This document shows positions 53,243 through 62,407 of a stretch of 64,000 nucleotides of DNA, piece after piece (position 1 is the first letter of the stretch; each line of letters opens with the position of its first letter). Both the position numbers and the translations under genes were made by a program. The DNA is taken from positions 310,001-374,000 of the forward strand of contig JABBOV010000008.1 of the NCBI GenBank assembly GCA_012927625.1. Reading direction: 5' to 3'. Under the pieces are notes generated by a model that saw only the letters and a list, made by a program, of their open reading frames with translations, was not told where the DNA came from and did not search any database. This DNA comes from Glaciimonas sp. (GTDB lineage Bacteria > Pseudomonadota > Gammaproteobacteria > Burkholderiales > Burkholderiaceae_D).

Positions 53243-54454
53243 TCAAACCAACGTCCCGCCATCATCATTAACGATAGTGCGCATCGCCGTGAGCTTGACC
53301 ACCCCGGCACCAAAGCTGCCGCCCACCGGATTGGTCACATCAAGATAAAAGGTCTCGTCAGGTTCCGGTATGGTGTCACCGACAATCTCTACCGGTATCA
53401 CAGCTTGGTTTTCTCCGGGATAGAGCACTAGTGTGCCGCTGACGGCAAGGTAATCAGAGCCGGCCTTGGCGCTGCCGTCTCGGGTGGCGTAATCAACGCT
53501 CAGGGACTGATTAGGATCACTACGCACGCCAGTGAACTGCAACAGGAAATACCCGTACGTAGTGCCGCTATTGCCTTCCACGACCGATTTATGCACTTGC
53601 TCCGGCTTGCTCGGCGCGTTCGGGTATTGCGCGCGCAGGCTCTGGTCTATCCATTGCTGGTAATGGCTTACACGCTGCCAGGCCCCGATCTCGCCAAAAC
53701 TGCTATTGATCACGCCGTCAATATCGGGATGCACGTTGCCGCGACTCAGACTGGCGATATAACTCGCAATGCCGGCGACCTGGCCTTTAATGAAGGCAGG
53801 GCCGCCGCTGTCGCCCGGGGCGATCATGCCTTCGTTCTGCCCCAGCCCGGTGTCGACGCGATTGATCAAGCGTCCCAAGGCATCCCGGCTGGCGCTGCCG
53901 TTGTCAAAGTCCGCCACCAGTTGGGTACCGGCGGTCGGCGTCCATCCCATTGCCGGGCCCAGCGTGCTCTTGAGTGTGGCTGCATCCGCATCGAACTGGT
54001 TACTGGCCTTCAGGCGAATCGGGCTACCGCTATAGGAATTCAGCGTGCCGCTGTCACCGGTGCCAGGTAGGCCGTAACCCACCATCGTCAGCGTCTGGCC
54101 GATTTCGTCGCTGCTGCGGTACAGGCTGTAACGGTTCGCCGTGGCTGGCGCGCTGCCCGACAGCCATACTAGGGCCAGGTCGTTGTTACCCTGAATCGGA
54201 TCATAGTCCGGCAGCACCGTGACCCGGCTGGCGCTCAGGGTCTGGCTGCCGGCCGTCGTCTCAAAATGCACGCTGGCACCGTCGGATATGGGGTTGGCAA
54301 ACAAATGCGCTGCCGTCAGGACGGCCAGGCCGTCGTAGAGCAACACGCCAGTGCCGTAATAGCTGCCATAGGAAACGCGAACGACCCCATCAAAGCCTTG
54401 ACCAGAATAGGCACGATTGCGGGAGTCCGTGTAAGAAGTAACGGTAGTAACCAT
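53243..54454 (-). CDS. Trypsin-like serine protease with C-terminal Calx-beta domain
   Basis: A 403-residue protein. The N-terminal S1-type protease domain has the full triad: His50 in LTAAHLF, Asp92 in NNDLALVWL and Ser216 in APGDSGGPAF. A Calx-beta domain follows (about residues 288-398: SVDYATRDGSAKAGSDY and EPDETFYLDVTNP), ending soon after IVNDDG. There is no Sec signal peptide. Relatives with this order usually continue into RTX-type calcium repeats and are exported by type I secretion; here the protein stops right after Calx-beta, so it may be a shortened form. No type I exporter is nearby. Copy 6 of the dispersed repeat lies upstream. Confidence 0.85.
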   Translation of the reverse strand: MVTTVTSYTDSRNRAYSGQGFDGVVRVSYGSYYGTGVLLYDGLAVLTAAHLFANPISDGASVHFETTAGSQTLSASRVTVLPDYDPIQGNNDLALVWLSGSAPATANRYSLYRSSDEIGQTLTMVGYGLPGTGDSGTLNSYSGSPIRLKASNQFDADAATLKSTLGPAMGWTPTAGTQLVADFDNGSASRDALGRLINRVDTGLGQNEGMIAPGDSGGPAFIKGQVAGIASYIASLSRGNVHPDIDGVINSSFGEIGAWQRVSHYQQWIDQSLRAQYPNAPSKPEQVHKSVVEGNSGTTYGYFLLQFTGVRSDPNQSLSVDYATRDGSAKAGSDYLAVSGTLVLYPGENQAVIPVEIVGDTIPEPDETFYLDVTNPVGGSFGAGVVKLTAMRTIVNDDGGTLV

Positions 54455-54834
54455 GGATGCAAAATTCTTCTGGATTCAATTTTGAGGGTGATACCGTGGC
54501 AAAAGGTAGCACTGAGAATGGGAGTATACCTAAAAAAACCACATTTTCCGCTTGATTTTTGGGCGGTAGTGATAAATACAATGCGTTGTATATATGTGGT
54601 GCCAGAGTCCTGTTGCGGTGGCGGCCGAGAAAATGTTTTACTGCAAAAGCCAGCCCCATTCCGGTTTAAGAAGAACTACCAAAAAAAACTCTACCTCTCC
54701 TGCGAAAAGCGAAATTCCAGCATAACGGCACCTCCAATGTGTTGCAGGGTAAATCCACCTCTAAAAAGCTCTCCTGTGCTTTGGAGGATTGCGTAAAATT
54801 TCAGTATTGCCAATTTACGTTACGGGCCTGCCCC
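54455..54834. other. Intergenic region with repeat copy 6
   Basis: 380 bp without a gene. Its left part carries the dispersed repeat at 54520-54597. The right part leads into the IS5-type remnant and may hold what is left of that element's end, though no terminal repeat could be defined. Confidence 0.4.
54520..54597 (+). repeat. Dispersed intergenic repeat, copy 6
   Basis: GGGAGTAT (54520-54527), exactly 20 nt, then CCGC (54548-54551), and GCGG and AAATAC in the second half. It is upstream of the protease gene on the opposite strand. Confidence 0.75.
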
Positions 54835-55236
54835 ATGATGATGCCAAAACTCAGTCTGTTTGCTGAAGAAGAACGCGGAAACCGGCGTAAAAAACTGGGC
54901 GACCCATTGGCCCGTCTGTTCAAGCATGTCGATTTTCCTGCACTTGCTGCAACTGTCGATATCGCAGCACCCCGGGCATCGCGCGCCACAGGTGACAGCA
55001 TTGTATGACGACGCTGATGATCCAGATTCTGGTGCTGCAACAACTCTACAACTTGGCCGGCGACGCGCTCCAAGACCAGTTGCTCGACCATCGCAGTTTG
55101 CTATCCTTTCCGGGCCTGGCCGGCAGCAGTACGAGCCCATCCTGGGCGGCATATTGCCGCCAGTGCCTTCAATTTTTAAATCACCCGGTTTTCTGGGCTT
55201 CAGGCACGCCATTCTTCGCCCGAGAATTTTTCAATA
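54835..55236 (+). pseudogene. IS5-type transposase remnant, frameshifted and truncated
   Basis: The first frame (54835-55008) has PKLSLFAEEERGNRRKKLGDPL and KHVDFPALAA, typical of the N-terminus of one IS5-type transposase group. The second frame (from about 55005) gives IQILVLQQLYNLAGDALQDQLLDHRSLLSFPGLAGSS, read in pieces as ILVLQQLYNL and DQLLDHRS, which is the next conserved segment. So a frameshift near 55000 breaks the gene. Only about the first 110 residues are left; the DDE catalytic part and the right end are gone. The element cannot move by itself. Confidence 0.8.
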
Positions 55237-55528
55237 ATTTCCAATTGGAAAAAATTTCGTCTCTCACATGCGGCACGGATACCTCGGTTTCCGAAATAGT
55301 GCGAATAATGCCTCAGTTCATGCCAACATCAGCGAGTGAATCACGCCAAAAAAAGCGTAGCATGGCAGCTTATGCAATTGTGATCGAATGAGCGCAATTA
55401 AGTAAAATTCAAGATGTTAAGACAGGTGACGGCTGTGTCAGCCATCCAGTTGCCGCATAGCGAAACGGGTAGCAATTGGTTTTATTGGTACTTCGCAGAA
55501 ATTAGAATTTTCAACCACGGAGTAAATC

Positions 55529-55639
55529 ATGAGCAAAAGTCAGGATGCAAAAAAAACCACCAAGAAGGAACCGGCCAAAACAATGAAGGAAAAAAAGGCT
55601 GACAAGAAAGTCAAGAAGGAAGAAAAGCTGCGCCAGTAA
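55529..55639 (+). CDS. Small lysine-rich protein (36 aa)
   Basis: A 36-residue open frame starting MSKSQDAKKTTKKEP and made mostly of Lys, Glu, Asp and Ala; expected to be very basic and unstructured. GGAG lies 7 nt before the ATG, a good ribosome site, and the strong codon bias to AAA/AAG looks protein-like. Lys-rich tails of this sort occur in nucleic-acid-binding or ribosome-associated small proteins; no function can be assigned. It stands alone between the IS5-type remnant and the tRNA-like fragment. Confidence 0.6.
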   Translation: MSKSQDAKKTTKKEPAKTMKEKKADKKVKKEEKLRQ

Positions 55640-55736
55640 TGGTGCCGTTGGTAAAAAACGCGGGGCAAGCCGCCATCGATTGGCGTTCCTCTAGGCCCAC
55701 TGCAAATCTGTCAATCCTGTGCAGGATGTCCGCTTC

Positions 55737-55778
55737 GCGGGTGTAGCCCAATTGCAGAGCAGGGGCTTGTCAGGCCCC
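55737..55778 (+). pseudogene. tRNA-like fragment (5' half, related to tRNA-Gly)
   Basis: GCGGGTGTAGCCCAATTGCA, then GAGCA and a 5-bp anticodon-type stem GGGGC/GCCCC with a 7-nt loop TTGTCAG. The acceptor 5' strand, D-arm and even the leading CGCTTC match the intact tRNA-Gly(CCC) at 58253, but the anticodon arm differs and no T-arm or 3' acceptor strand follows. It is a partial copy, not a working tRNA. Confidence 0.65.
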
Positions 55779-55793
55779 GTAACGTATCAAGAC

Positions 55794-55832
55794 GTCACTG
55801 TTCATGCAGGGAAGACCCGCATGAACAGTGAC
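55794..55832. repeat. Strong hairpin downstream of the cytochrome operon
   Basis: GTCACTGTTCATGC (55794-55807) pairs perfectly with GCATGAACAGTGAC (55819-55832), and GGG/CCC inside the loop extends it. No T-run follows. It may end transcription of the convergent cytochrome operon or be a leftover of a mobile element. Confidence 0.6.
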
Positions 55833-55891
55833 ATCGCACACAAAAATCGCCAAACTCAACGAGCTAGCCATCAAGTTTTCGACTCCTGCGC

Positions 55892-56614
55892 TTATTGGGC
55901 AGATGGCATTGCCTCCAAATAGGCCGCGACACTTTCCATATGCTCGGGCGTGAGTCCATGCGCAATGGTTTTCATGACACTGCCTTCCGGCCTTTCATCG
56001 GTTCTTTGAAAAACCTGCAGTTGTTTGACGATATAGTCGGCGTGCTGGCCCGCTAAACGCGGGAACAATTGCATGCCCTCGCCTTTGGTGCCGTGACATC
56101 CGGCACAAGCCGGCGTATTAGTTGCCGCAATGCCTTGTTCAAAAATCATTTGACCGTTTTTGTGCAATGCCGGATCGGTTGCTTTTCCAGGTGCTGGGCT
56201 CTGGGAAGAAAAATACGCTGCGAGTCCGTTGATCTGCGCGTCGGTTAAACGCGCACTGATGCCCCACATATACTCGAAACCTGCCGGGTCCGATCGTCCA
56301 TGGCTTTTGAAGGATTTCAGTTGTGCCTCGAGATACAGGGGTGGCTGCGCCGCCAGATTCGGGAAGTTCGGAGACACTGAAATGCCAGTAACGCCATGGC
56401 AATTGGAACACACTTGCAATGCAATTGTGTTGGCTGAAATACTGGGGTTGCCCAGCGAACGCGAGCGTTCTGGGGCGGAACAGCCGGCAATCGTTGCTAC
56501 GAAAGCCAGACCCAAGGATAAGTAACATCCTTTCCGCTTGAAATTCTCGAATCGCGCTTTTGCAACTGGGGCAGCTATGCGGTATGCAGTTTTGCAGTCG
56601 TCGTGGTGATTCAT
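55892..56614 (-). CDS. Diheme cytochrome c (c4-like), probable lipoprotein
   Basis: A 240-residue protein with two class I cytochrome domains; heme motifs CSNCH (residues 69-73) and CAGCH (170-174). Each is followed by the family pattern FPNLAAQPPLYLEAQLKSF and FPRLAGQHADYIVKQLQVF, with likely axial Met in each half (about 116 and near the C-terminus). Before the first domain a hydrophobic stretch ends FVATIAGC, a lipobox, so it is probably a lipid-anchored periplasmic protein; the 44 residues before the Cys are long, and the true start may be later. Its ATG directly follows the stop of the Cyc2-like gene, so the two are made together, as electron donor and acceptor. Confidence 0.88.
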   Translation of the reverse strand: MNHHDDCKTAYRIAAPVAKARFENFKRKGCYLSLGLAFVATIAGCSAPERSRSLGNPSISANTIALQVCSNCHGVTGISVSPNFPNLAAQPPLYLEAQLKSFKSHGRSDPAGFEYMWGISARLTDAQINGLAAYFSSQSPAPGKATDPALHKNGQMIFEQGIAATNTPACAGCHGTKGEGMQLFPRLAGQHADYIVKQLQVFQRTDERPEGSVMKTIAHGLTPEHMESVAAYLEAMPSAQ

Positions 56615-57958
56615 TTAGTAGGCTCCCCACACATAGAAAAAGAGGGTTTTGTTGTCTTTCGGGTCACGACCTGCCCCATCGTAGTTACTGGACGCTCCGT
56701 GGAAGCGGTTGTAAGTATAGTATTGAGCTCCCAGCCGAATGTTTTGCACTGGTGTATAGAATATTTCAGGAACCCAGCCGCGCGTCTCGGGATTGGTGGC
56801 CACATCCGGGTACAAGGTAGCATCGGACGTTCCGGTGGTACTGAAATAGCTCAGGCTTGCGCCATACTTCGCCCGATACACATAGCTGCCTTTCAGTTTT
56901 AACTGTTTGAGGGTATTGGACGCATTGGTGGAAATTCCGGTCACGTCGCCATTATCGATGGCTTCCCTGATATAGCTTACCTGGGCGGTAACGGTATGGG
57001 GATCGAGTATGTATTGATACTGCGCATCTATTCCTCTGTCGCGGTACCGTGTTGTCGGGCCGGTCGGGTTCAAGTTGTCGGGATAAATATCGGCATTCAG
57101 GGCGAACATACCCACCATTGCATTGTGCGGACCCCATTCATGACTGAGTGCCAGTCGTACATAGGGGTTAGAGCCCTTGAGTTTAGTTTGATCCGCATCA
57201 GCAGTGCCTTGGCTTAAGAAGGACAAGATGCCGTTAGCGGTTTGATACCCTGCCATTTCCGCGTACACCATCTGGTTCCAGAAGGTGTACGCGCTGACAC
57301 CGGCGGCCTTTTGTCCGAGTTGGGTAACGATGGGGGTGGCGCTAGGGCCGGTGACCCCAAATTTAGTCGGCACATATTGCAGCCAGGCCGGAGCGGTATT
57401 CCAAGGGTCGGCAAGGGAAGGATTGTTGTTCAGACTGAGCCCGACAATGAGGTCTTTGGCCGGATCGATAAATCGGTCGGCGTAGCGCAAATCGAAATTG
57501 TCGGAAGCCCACTTGCCTTGCCATTGACCGGAATCCGGATTTTGGCTGTCATAATTATTGTAGGTCGCTTGGGCGAACACGCCTACATTGTCAGTGACTT
57601 TGCCCGCCAGGAACACGCTACCGGTTTGAAAAAGTGCAACGGCGTCTTTGGCGAACGCCGCATCCGCGGTCGGATTCGAACTCTTGGTGAAACTTGCTAC
57701 GCCCATGACAGAGAGGGGAACGGTGCGCGTGCCGATTGTGTAACCGGTCATTTTAAACAGACGCCCATATGGGGTAAGTTCAGGAAATTGCCCACCTGCG
57801 TGGCAGGCGACGCAATTTTGCCCGGTTTGCCGCGCGAATGCCGGCAGCGCATGGGCGACTAATGGGCTCAAAAGACTTTGCATTGCAAGGAGTATGGCTA
57901 CCAGATGGGAATATCTAAATCCCAGATAACGTGACATGAACGCGCCCATTTTGAACAT
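56615..57958 (-). CDS. Cyc2-like fused outer-membrane monoheme cytochrome-porin
   Basis: A 447-residue protein: signal peptide (to about residue 38), a short cytochrome segment with CVACH (residues 49-53), then a long region of alternating beta-strands ending in an aromatic, as in a 16-strand porin. The opening ALPAFARQTGQNCVACH followed by FPELTPYGRLFKMTGYT matches the N-terminus of Cyc2, the iron-oxidising fused cytochrome-porin (recalled pattern: ARQTG..C..CH...P.L..FGR.FK..GYT). Its length also fits. Cyc2 carries electrons from outside iron across the outer membrane, but many relatives have no proven substrate, so iron oxidation is only a possibility. AAGGAAG precedes the ATG. It is first in an operon with the diheme cytochrome, the probable periplasmic partner. 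Confidence 0.75.
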   Translation of the reverse strand: MFKMGAFMSRYLGFRYSHLVAILLAMQSLLSPLVAHALPAFARQTGQNCVACHAGGQFPELTPYGRLFKMTGYTIGTRTVPLSVMGVASFTKSSNPTADAAFAKDAVALFQTGSVFLAGKVTDNVGVFAQATYNNYDSQNPDSGQWQGKWASDNFDLRYADRFIDPAKDLIVGLSLNNNPSLADPWNTAPAWLQYVPTKFGVTGPSATPIVTQLGQKAAGVSAYTFWNQMVYAEMAGYQTANGILSFLSQGTADADQTKLKGSNPYVRLALSHEWGPHNAMVGMFALNADIYPDNLNPTGPTTRYRDRGIDAQYQYILDPHTVTAQVSYIREAIDNGDVTGISTNASNTLKQLKLKGSYVYRAKYGASLSYFSTTGTSDATLYPDVATNPETRGWVPEIFYTPVQNIRLGAQYYTYNRFHGASSNYDGAGRDPKDNKTLFFYVWGAY

Positions 57959-57981
57959 TTGAGGTTCTTCCTTATTATGAA

Positions 57982-58029
57982 ATTATTGTTACAAGGTTCC
58001 GAATGAGTCTCGGAGTAAGCAACAATAAT
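57982..58029. promoter_or_regulatory. Inverted repeat in the promoter region of the Cyc2-like operon
   Basis: ATTATTGTT (57982-57990) and AACAATAAT (58021-58029) are exact inverted copies 30 nt apart, just upstream of the operon start. It may be an operator or a leader stem; the binding factor is unknown. Confidence 0.4.
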
Positions 58030-58252
58030 CAAGCATGAACACTTCACGTTTTCAACCACATCAGAGATTTGTTATACCAGCCATTTTTAAATAAGCCGAA
58101 CATCTTTTAACTAAAGTTGATTTATCTCAAACTCTCAAAATTACATATCGGATGTATCAAGCATCGGTCTTGCTCACGCTCACATTTTTCATCGGGCCTG
58201 GTACTCTGTAAATTTGCCAATCATGTTGAAACCCGCGTAAAATGCACGCTTC

Positions 58253-58326
58253 GCGGGTGTAGCTCAATGGTAGAGCAGAAGCTTCCCAAGCTTACGACGA
58301 GGGTTCGATTCCCTTCACCCGCTCCA
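58253..58326 (+). tRNA. tRNA-Gly (anticodon CCC)
   Basis: A 74-nt cloverleaf: acceptor GCGGGTG/CACCCGC, D-arm GCTC/GAGC, anticodon arm GAAGC-TTCCCAA-GCTTA with anticodon CCC, T-arm with GGTTCGATTCC, and an encoded CCA end. It reads GGG codons. The first pair of the anticodon stem (G-A) is mismatched. A partial copy of its 5' half lies at 55737. Confidence 0.95.
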
Positions 58327-58462
58327 GTTAATACGCGGCTCTCAGCAACGAGGGCCGTTTTGTATTGTTCCGCAATTCTGGGAGTGTTCCGCAAAAGTCA
58401 GATAGAAAAATACTTTGCGCGCTCCGATTGCCGCCATAATTTTCTTGCAGACCATTCTCAGC

Positions 58463-59182
58463 ATGTCCGATACTCCATCTTCTGACGATAGCGGCAAAGC
58501 ACGCTTTTACGACCCTACCGAATTCCGGATTCGCAGTTTTGTGACGCGTGCGGGCCGTCTTTCGGTGGCGCAAGGACGTGCGATTACCGAATTGGGGCCG
58601 CAGTATTGCTTGCCTTACGTCAAGGCGGCGCAAGATCTGACGCTGGCCTTCGAACGCAGCGCGCCTATTATTCTGGAAATCGGTTTTGGCATGGGCGAAA
58701 CCAGCGCCAAAATTGCGGCCGGCATGCCGGAGAAAAACTTTATCGGGGTAGAAGTCCATACGCCGGGCGTGGGCAGTTTATTGAAGCTCATCGATGAGCA
58801 AAAACTGAGTAATTTGCGCCTGATTCAGCACGATGCATTTGAAGTACTGACCCATATGATCGCGCCGGCATCTTTAGCCGGCGTACATATATTCTTTCCC
58901 GATCCGTGGCACAAGGCACGCCATAACAAGCGCCGGATGATCCAGTCGCCTCTGGTCGAATTGCTTGCGTCGCGGATTGCACCGGGCGGGTATTTGCATT
59001 GCGCCACCGACTGGCAGGAATATGCGGATCAGATGCTGACAGTGTTGTCGGCGGAACCTGCTTTGGAAAATACCGCAGAAGGATTTGCGCCGCGCCCCGA
59101 ATATCGTCCGGTAACGAAGTTCGAAAATCGCGGCTTGAAGTTAGGGCACGGTGTGTGGGATTTGGTGTTTCGCAAACGCTAA
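58463..59182 (+). CDS. trmB: tRNA (guanine-N7-)-methyltransferase
   Basis: A 239-residue enzyme that methylates G46 in the variable loop of tRNA. SAM-binding motif [13 protein letters not shown] (about residues 71-83), [15 protein letters not shown], and the family motif [15 protein letters not shown] (about 144-158). The ATG at 58463 is preferred; the frame opens with a TTG 16 codons earlier. It is 137 bp downstream of a tRNA gene. Followed by repeat copy 7. Confidence 0.95.
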   Translation: MSDTPSSDDSGKARFYDPTEFRIRSFVTRAGRLSVAQGRAITELGPQYCLPYVKAAQDLTLAFERSAPIILEIGFGMGETSAKIAAGMPEKNFIGVEVHTPGVGSLLKLIDEQKLSNLRLIQHDAFEVLTHMIAPASLAGVHIFFPDPWHKARHNKRRMIQSPLVELLASRIAPGGYLHCATDWQEYADQMLTVLSAEPALENTAEGFAPRPEYRPVTKFENRGLKLGHGVWDLVFRKR

Positions 59183-59202
59183 TTTGCATATCCAATTTCA
59201 AT

Positions 59203-59276
59203 GGGAGTATGTCTAAAAACAATGCACTTACCGCATATTTACAAAGCGTGACTCAGATATACTTAAAGCAGTATAT
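59203..59276 (+). repeat. Dispersed intergenic repeat, copy 7
   Basis: GGGAGTAT (59203-59210), exactly 20 nt, CCGCAT (59231-59236), then AAGCG and a closing AGTATATT. It lies between the convergent trmB and recQ genes. Confidence 0.8.
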
Positions 59277-59436
59277 TTAATTTAAAGAAATTTCGCACTA
59301 ATTATTCAGCCGCTATGGATTGCGACGGCTCTCTCTCCCACAGGCGAATCGCATGGCGATTCGGGCACCAGAGAAAGCCATGCCGGGAGAGAGAGGAGCA
59401 AAACGCCCTCGCCGTCTGAAAAAAATATCTTCCGAT

Positions 59437-61260
59437 TTAAACCAGTTCTGCGAGCAGCGCCACGATCTGCTCGCCGTAGGTTTCCAATTTCTTTTCCCCT
59501 ACCCCGGTTACACCACGTAAATCGCCAATCGAGCGCGGTTGGGCCTTGGCAATATCACGCAAAGTGGCGTCGTGGAAGATGACGTAGGCTGGCACATTGT
59601 TTTTGCGTGCGGTCTCAACCCGCCACCAACGCAGCTTGTCGAACAGCGCTTGTTCTGCCACCGATAACGTCGATTCTTCATAGCCTTTGGTCTTGCCGCT
59701 TTCACGTCTCGGCTTGACCGGTTTCTGGTATTGCCTGAGCTGGGCTTTTTGTGCGCCGCGCAGCACCGGACGCGCGGCATCGGTTAGTTTAAGTGCGCTA
59801 TACGATTCGTAGTCGACTGCAAGCAAGCCGAGTGCGATGACCTGGCGCAAAATCGCACGCCATTCGGCCTCGCTGGTTTCTGCGCCGATACCGAAAGTCG
59901 AGAGTTGGTCGTGCCGCCACTGCTTGATGCGGTCGGTTTCAATCCCACGCAAGATTTCGATCACATGGCCGCCGGCAAAGCGTTGGTCGACACGGTAGAC
60001 GGTCGACAGCAATTTTTGCACTGCCACCGTGCCATCGAACGAGATGGGCGGGTTCAGGCAGGTATCGCAATTGCCGCAGCGCTCGGAACTTTGGCCGAAG
60101 TAGTCCAGCAAATGCATGCGGCGACAAGCCAGCGTCTCGCACAGGCCCAGCATCGCATCGAGCTTGGCGCCCAGCACACGCTTGAAAGTTTCATCGGCTT
60201 CCGATTCGGCGATCATGCGCCGCTGCTGCACCACATCCTGCAAGCCGTAAGTCATCCACGCATTGGCAGGAGCGCCGTCACGCCCGGCGCGGCCGGTTTC
60301 CTGATAATAACCTTCGATACTTTTCGGCAAATCCAAATGGGCGACGAACCTGACGTCGGGTTTATCGATGCCCATGCCGAAAGCAATGGTGGCGGTCATT
60401 ACGATGCCGTCTTCGCGCAGGAAACGGGCCTGGTTTGCGGCCCGCTGTTCGTACTTCATGCCGGCGTGATAGGGCAACGATTGAATGCCGTTGTCGCTCA
60501 AAAATTCGGCAGTTTCTTCGACTTTTTTGCGTGACAGGCAATACACAATACCGGCGTCGCCGCTATGCGTACTCTGGATGAAATCAAGCAACTGCTTGCG
60601 TCCATTAGCCTTTTCGACGATCTGGTAACGAATGTTCGGGCGGTCAAAGGAAGATACGTATTTGTGCGCATCGACCAGTTGCAGCCGCTCGGCTATTTCA
60701 TCACGGGTCTGCTGATCGGCAGTGGCGGTCAGCGCAATCCGCGGCACCTGCGGGAAGCGCTCGTGCAGCACCGACAGTTTGATATATTCCGGCCGGAAAT
60801 CATGGCCCCACTGCGATACGCAATGCGCTTCATCAATCGCAAACAGCGCAATCTTCGACGCTTGCAACAATTCCAGACAACGCGACGTCATCAGGCGCTC
60901 GGGCGCTACGTACACCAGATCGAGTTCGCCGTTGCGCACCTGGCGCTCAATCCGACTGGATTCTTCGAAAGTCTGGGTCGAATTCAGGAACGCAGCGCGC
61001 ACCCCAACCTCGGCTAACGCATCGACTTGATCCTGCATCAAAGCAATCAACGGCGAAATCACCACGCCGACACCGTCACGCAGCAAGGCAGGAATTTGAT
61101 AACAGAGCGACTTGCCCCCGCCGGTAGGCATGAGCACCAGCGCGTCGCCACCGTGTGCGACATGGTCGATGATTTCGGCCTGCTGACCCCGAAAAGCGGG
61201 GTAGCCGAATACGGTTTCCAGCACCTGTAATGCTTGATTATTGCCGGAATGTTGATGCAT
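59437..61260 (-). CDS. recQ: ATP-dependent DNA helicase RecQ
   Basis: A 607-residue RecQ helicase, which unwinds DNA 3'-5' in recombination and repair. Motif [18 protein letters not shown], motif [19 protein letters not shown], motif [12 protein letters not shown], the zinc-binding Cys ([20 protein letters not shown], then DTC), a winged-helix part and a C-terminal HRDC domain (about 530-600). The length matches E. coli RecQ (about 610). The frame opens with a GTG at 61263; the ATG at 61260 is chosen. It starts 7 bp downstream of uppP on the same strand, so it is probably in one transcript with it. Confidence 0.96.
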   Translation of the reverse strand: MHQHSGNNQALQVLETVFGYPAFRGQQAEIIDHVAHGGDALVLMPTGGGKSLCYQIPALLRDGVGVVISPLIALMQDQVDALAEVGVRAAFLNSTQTFEESSRIERQVRNGELDLVYVAPERLMTSRCLELLQASKIALFAIDEAHCVSQWGHDFRPEYIKLSVLHERFPQVPRIALTATADQQTRDEIAERLQLVDAHKYVSSFDRPNIRYQIVEKANGRKQLLDFIQSTHSGDAGIVYCLSRKKVEETAEFLSDNGIQSLPYHAGMKYEQRAANQARFLREDGIVMTATIAFGMGIDKPDVRFVAHLDLPKSIEGYYQETGRAGRDGAPANAWMTYGLQDVVQQRRMIAESEADETFKRVLGAKLDAMLGLCETLACRRMHLLDYFGQSSERCGNCDTCLNPPISFDGTVAVQKLLSTVYRVDQRFAGGHVIEILRGIETDRIKQWRHDQLSTFGIGAETSEAEWRAILRQVIALGLLAVDYESYSALKLTDAARPVLRGAQKAQLRQYQKPVKPRRESGKTKGYEESTLSVAEQALFDKLRWWRVETARKNNVPAYVIFHDATLRDIAKAQPRSIGDLRGVTGVGEKKLETYGEQIVALLAELV

Positions 61261-61266
61261 CACGAC

Positions 61267-62100
61267 TTATTCGGCCCAGGTAACGGAACCGCTATAGGCG
61301 GTAAACAGGATGATCAGGCCGAACGCGATCCGATACCAGGCGAACACAGTGAAATCGTGTGTGCTGATATAACGCAACAACCAGCGCACGCACAGGAAGG
61401 CGGAGGCAAATGCCGCCACGGTACCGATGCTAAATAAAGGAAGATCGGCCATCGAAAGCAACGCCCGTTCTTTATAAATCGAATACACCGTGGCGCCCAG
61501 CAAGGTTGGAATCGCCAGGAAGAAAGAAAACTCGGTGGCAGCCTTGCGCGATAAGCCGAACAACATGCCGCCAATAATGGTTGCACCGGAGCGACTGGTG
61601 CCCGGCACCAGCGCAAAGGCTTGCGCGCAACCGACCTTGAAGGCATCCAGCGCACTCATTTCATCGACCGCAACAATACGCACCACAATTGGATTAGCCT
61701 TATTCCTGCGCTCGACCCACAAAATGACGAAACCGCCAACGATGAACGCCAGTGCTACCGGTACCGGCGCAAATAGAACCGCCTTGATCTTCTTCGCAAA
61801 TAACAGACCCAACAACGCGGCAGGGAGGAAAGCTATGATGAGATTGATGGCAAATTTTTGCGACTTGGCGTCCGTCAACAGGCCGGCCAGAACCGATCCA
61901 ATCCGTTGCCGGTATTCCCAGCACACGGCCAACATCGCACCAGTCTGGATAACAATTTCGAACACTTTGACTTTATCGCCGGTGAAATGGAGCAGGCTGC
62001 CCGCCAGGATCAAATGGCCAGTCGATGAAATCGGCAAAAACTCGGTAAAGCCTTCGACCAAGCCCATGATGAGTGCTTTTAGCGCAAGAATGAAATCCAT
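61267..62100 (-). CDS. uppP: Undecaprenyl-diphosphatase (BacA/UppP)
   Basis: A 277-residue inner-membrane enzyme that recycles undecaprenyl diphosphate to the monophosphate carrier of cell-wall synthesis and gives bacitracin resistance. Signature regions: [17 protein letters not shown] (residues 17-33) and [13 protein letters not shown] (about 170-182), with about eight membrane helices. The ATG at 62100 gives the usual start [17 protein letters not shown]; the frame extends 20 codons upstream without a ribosome site. It leads into recQ. Confidence 0.96.
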   Translation of the reverse strand: MDFILALKALIMGLVEGFTEFLPISSTGHLILAGSLLHFTGDKVKVFEIVIQTGAMLAVCWEYRQRIGSVLAGLLTDAKSQKFAINLIIAFLPAALLGLLFAKKIKAVLFAPVPVALAFIVGGFVILWVERRNKANPIVVRIVAVDEMSALDAFKVGCAQAFALVPGTSRSGATIIGGMLFGLSRKAATEFSFFLAIPTLLGATVYSIYKERALLSMADLPLFSIGTVAAFASAFLCVRWLLRYISTHDFTVFAWYRIAFGLIILFTAYSGSVTWAE

Positions 62101-62407
62101 GATTATTTTGGGAAAAGTGGAAAAATTAGGTAGGGCAATTAGGAGAAAAAAATATGCCAATAAAAAACCCGCATCCGGGCACCCGGTGCGGGTGCCATCG
62201 CAGAATAGGATTGCAGCGGGCTATTTTACAGGTTCCCAGAGGCCGGCCGGTAAGCATACTTGCCGCTTACCGAGGCAAACTCGCTCCATGTGCATTCGAC
62301 TGGAAAGCAGTTCTTGCGAGGGCCAAACATCACGCAAGTCAGAGCTGGACACAGATTCAATCTGTCCAGAACAGCAAACGCTGTTTCGAAAGCTCCTTGC
62401 ACATTGC
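62101..62407. other. Intergenic region after the ABC transporter genes
   Basis: 307 bp. It contains the ABC-operon terminator at 62162-62193, a stem CGGTAAGC/GCTTACCG near 62255 and a near-palindrome around CAGATTCAATCTG near 62353, between the ABC transporter stop and that terminator. No gene is seen. Confidence 0.45.
62162..62193 (-). terminator. Intrinsic terminator downstream of the ABC transporter genes
   Basis: On the minus strand ACCCGCA pairs with TGCGGGT, with CCGGGTGCCCGG inside the loop forming its own stem, followed by T6. It lies about 215 bp after the ATPase stop and 60 bp before the uppP start. Confidence 0.85.
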
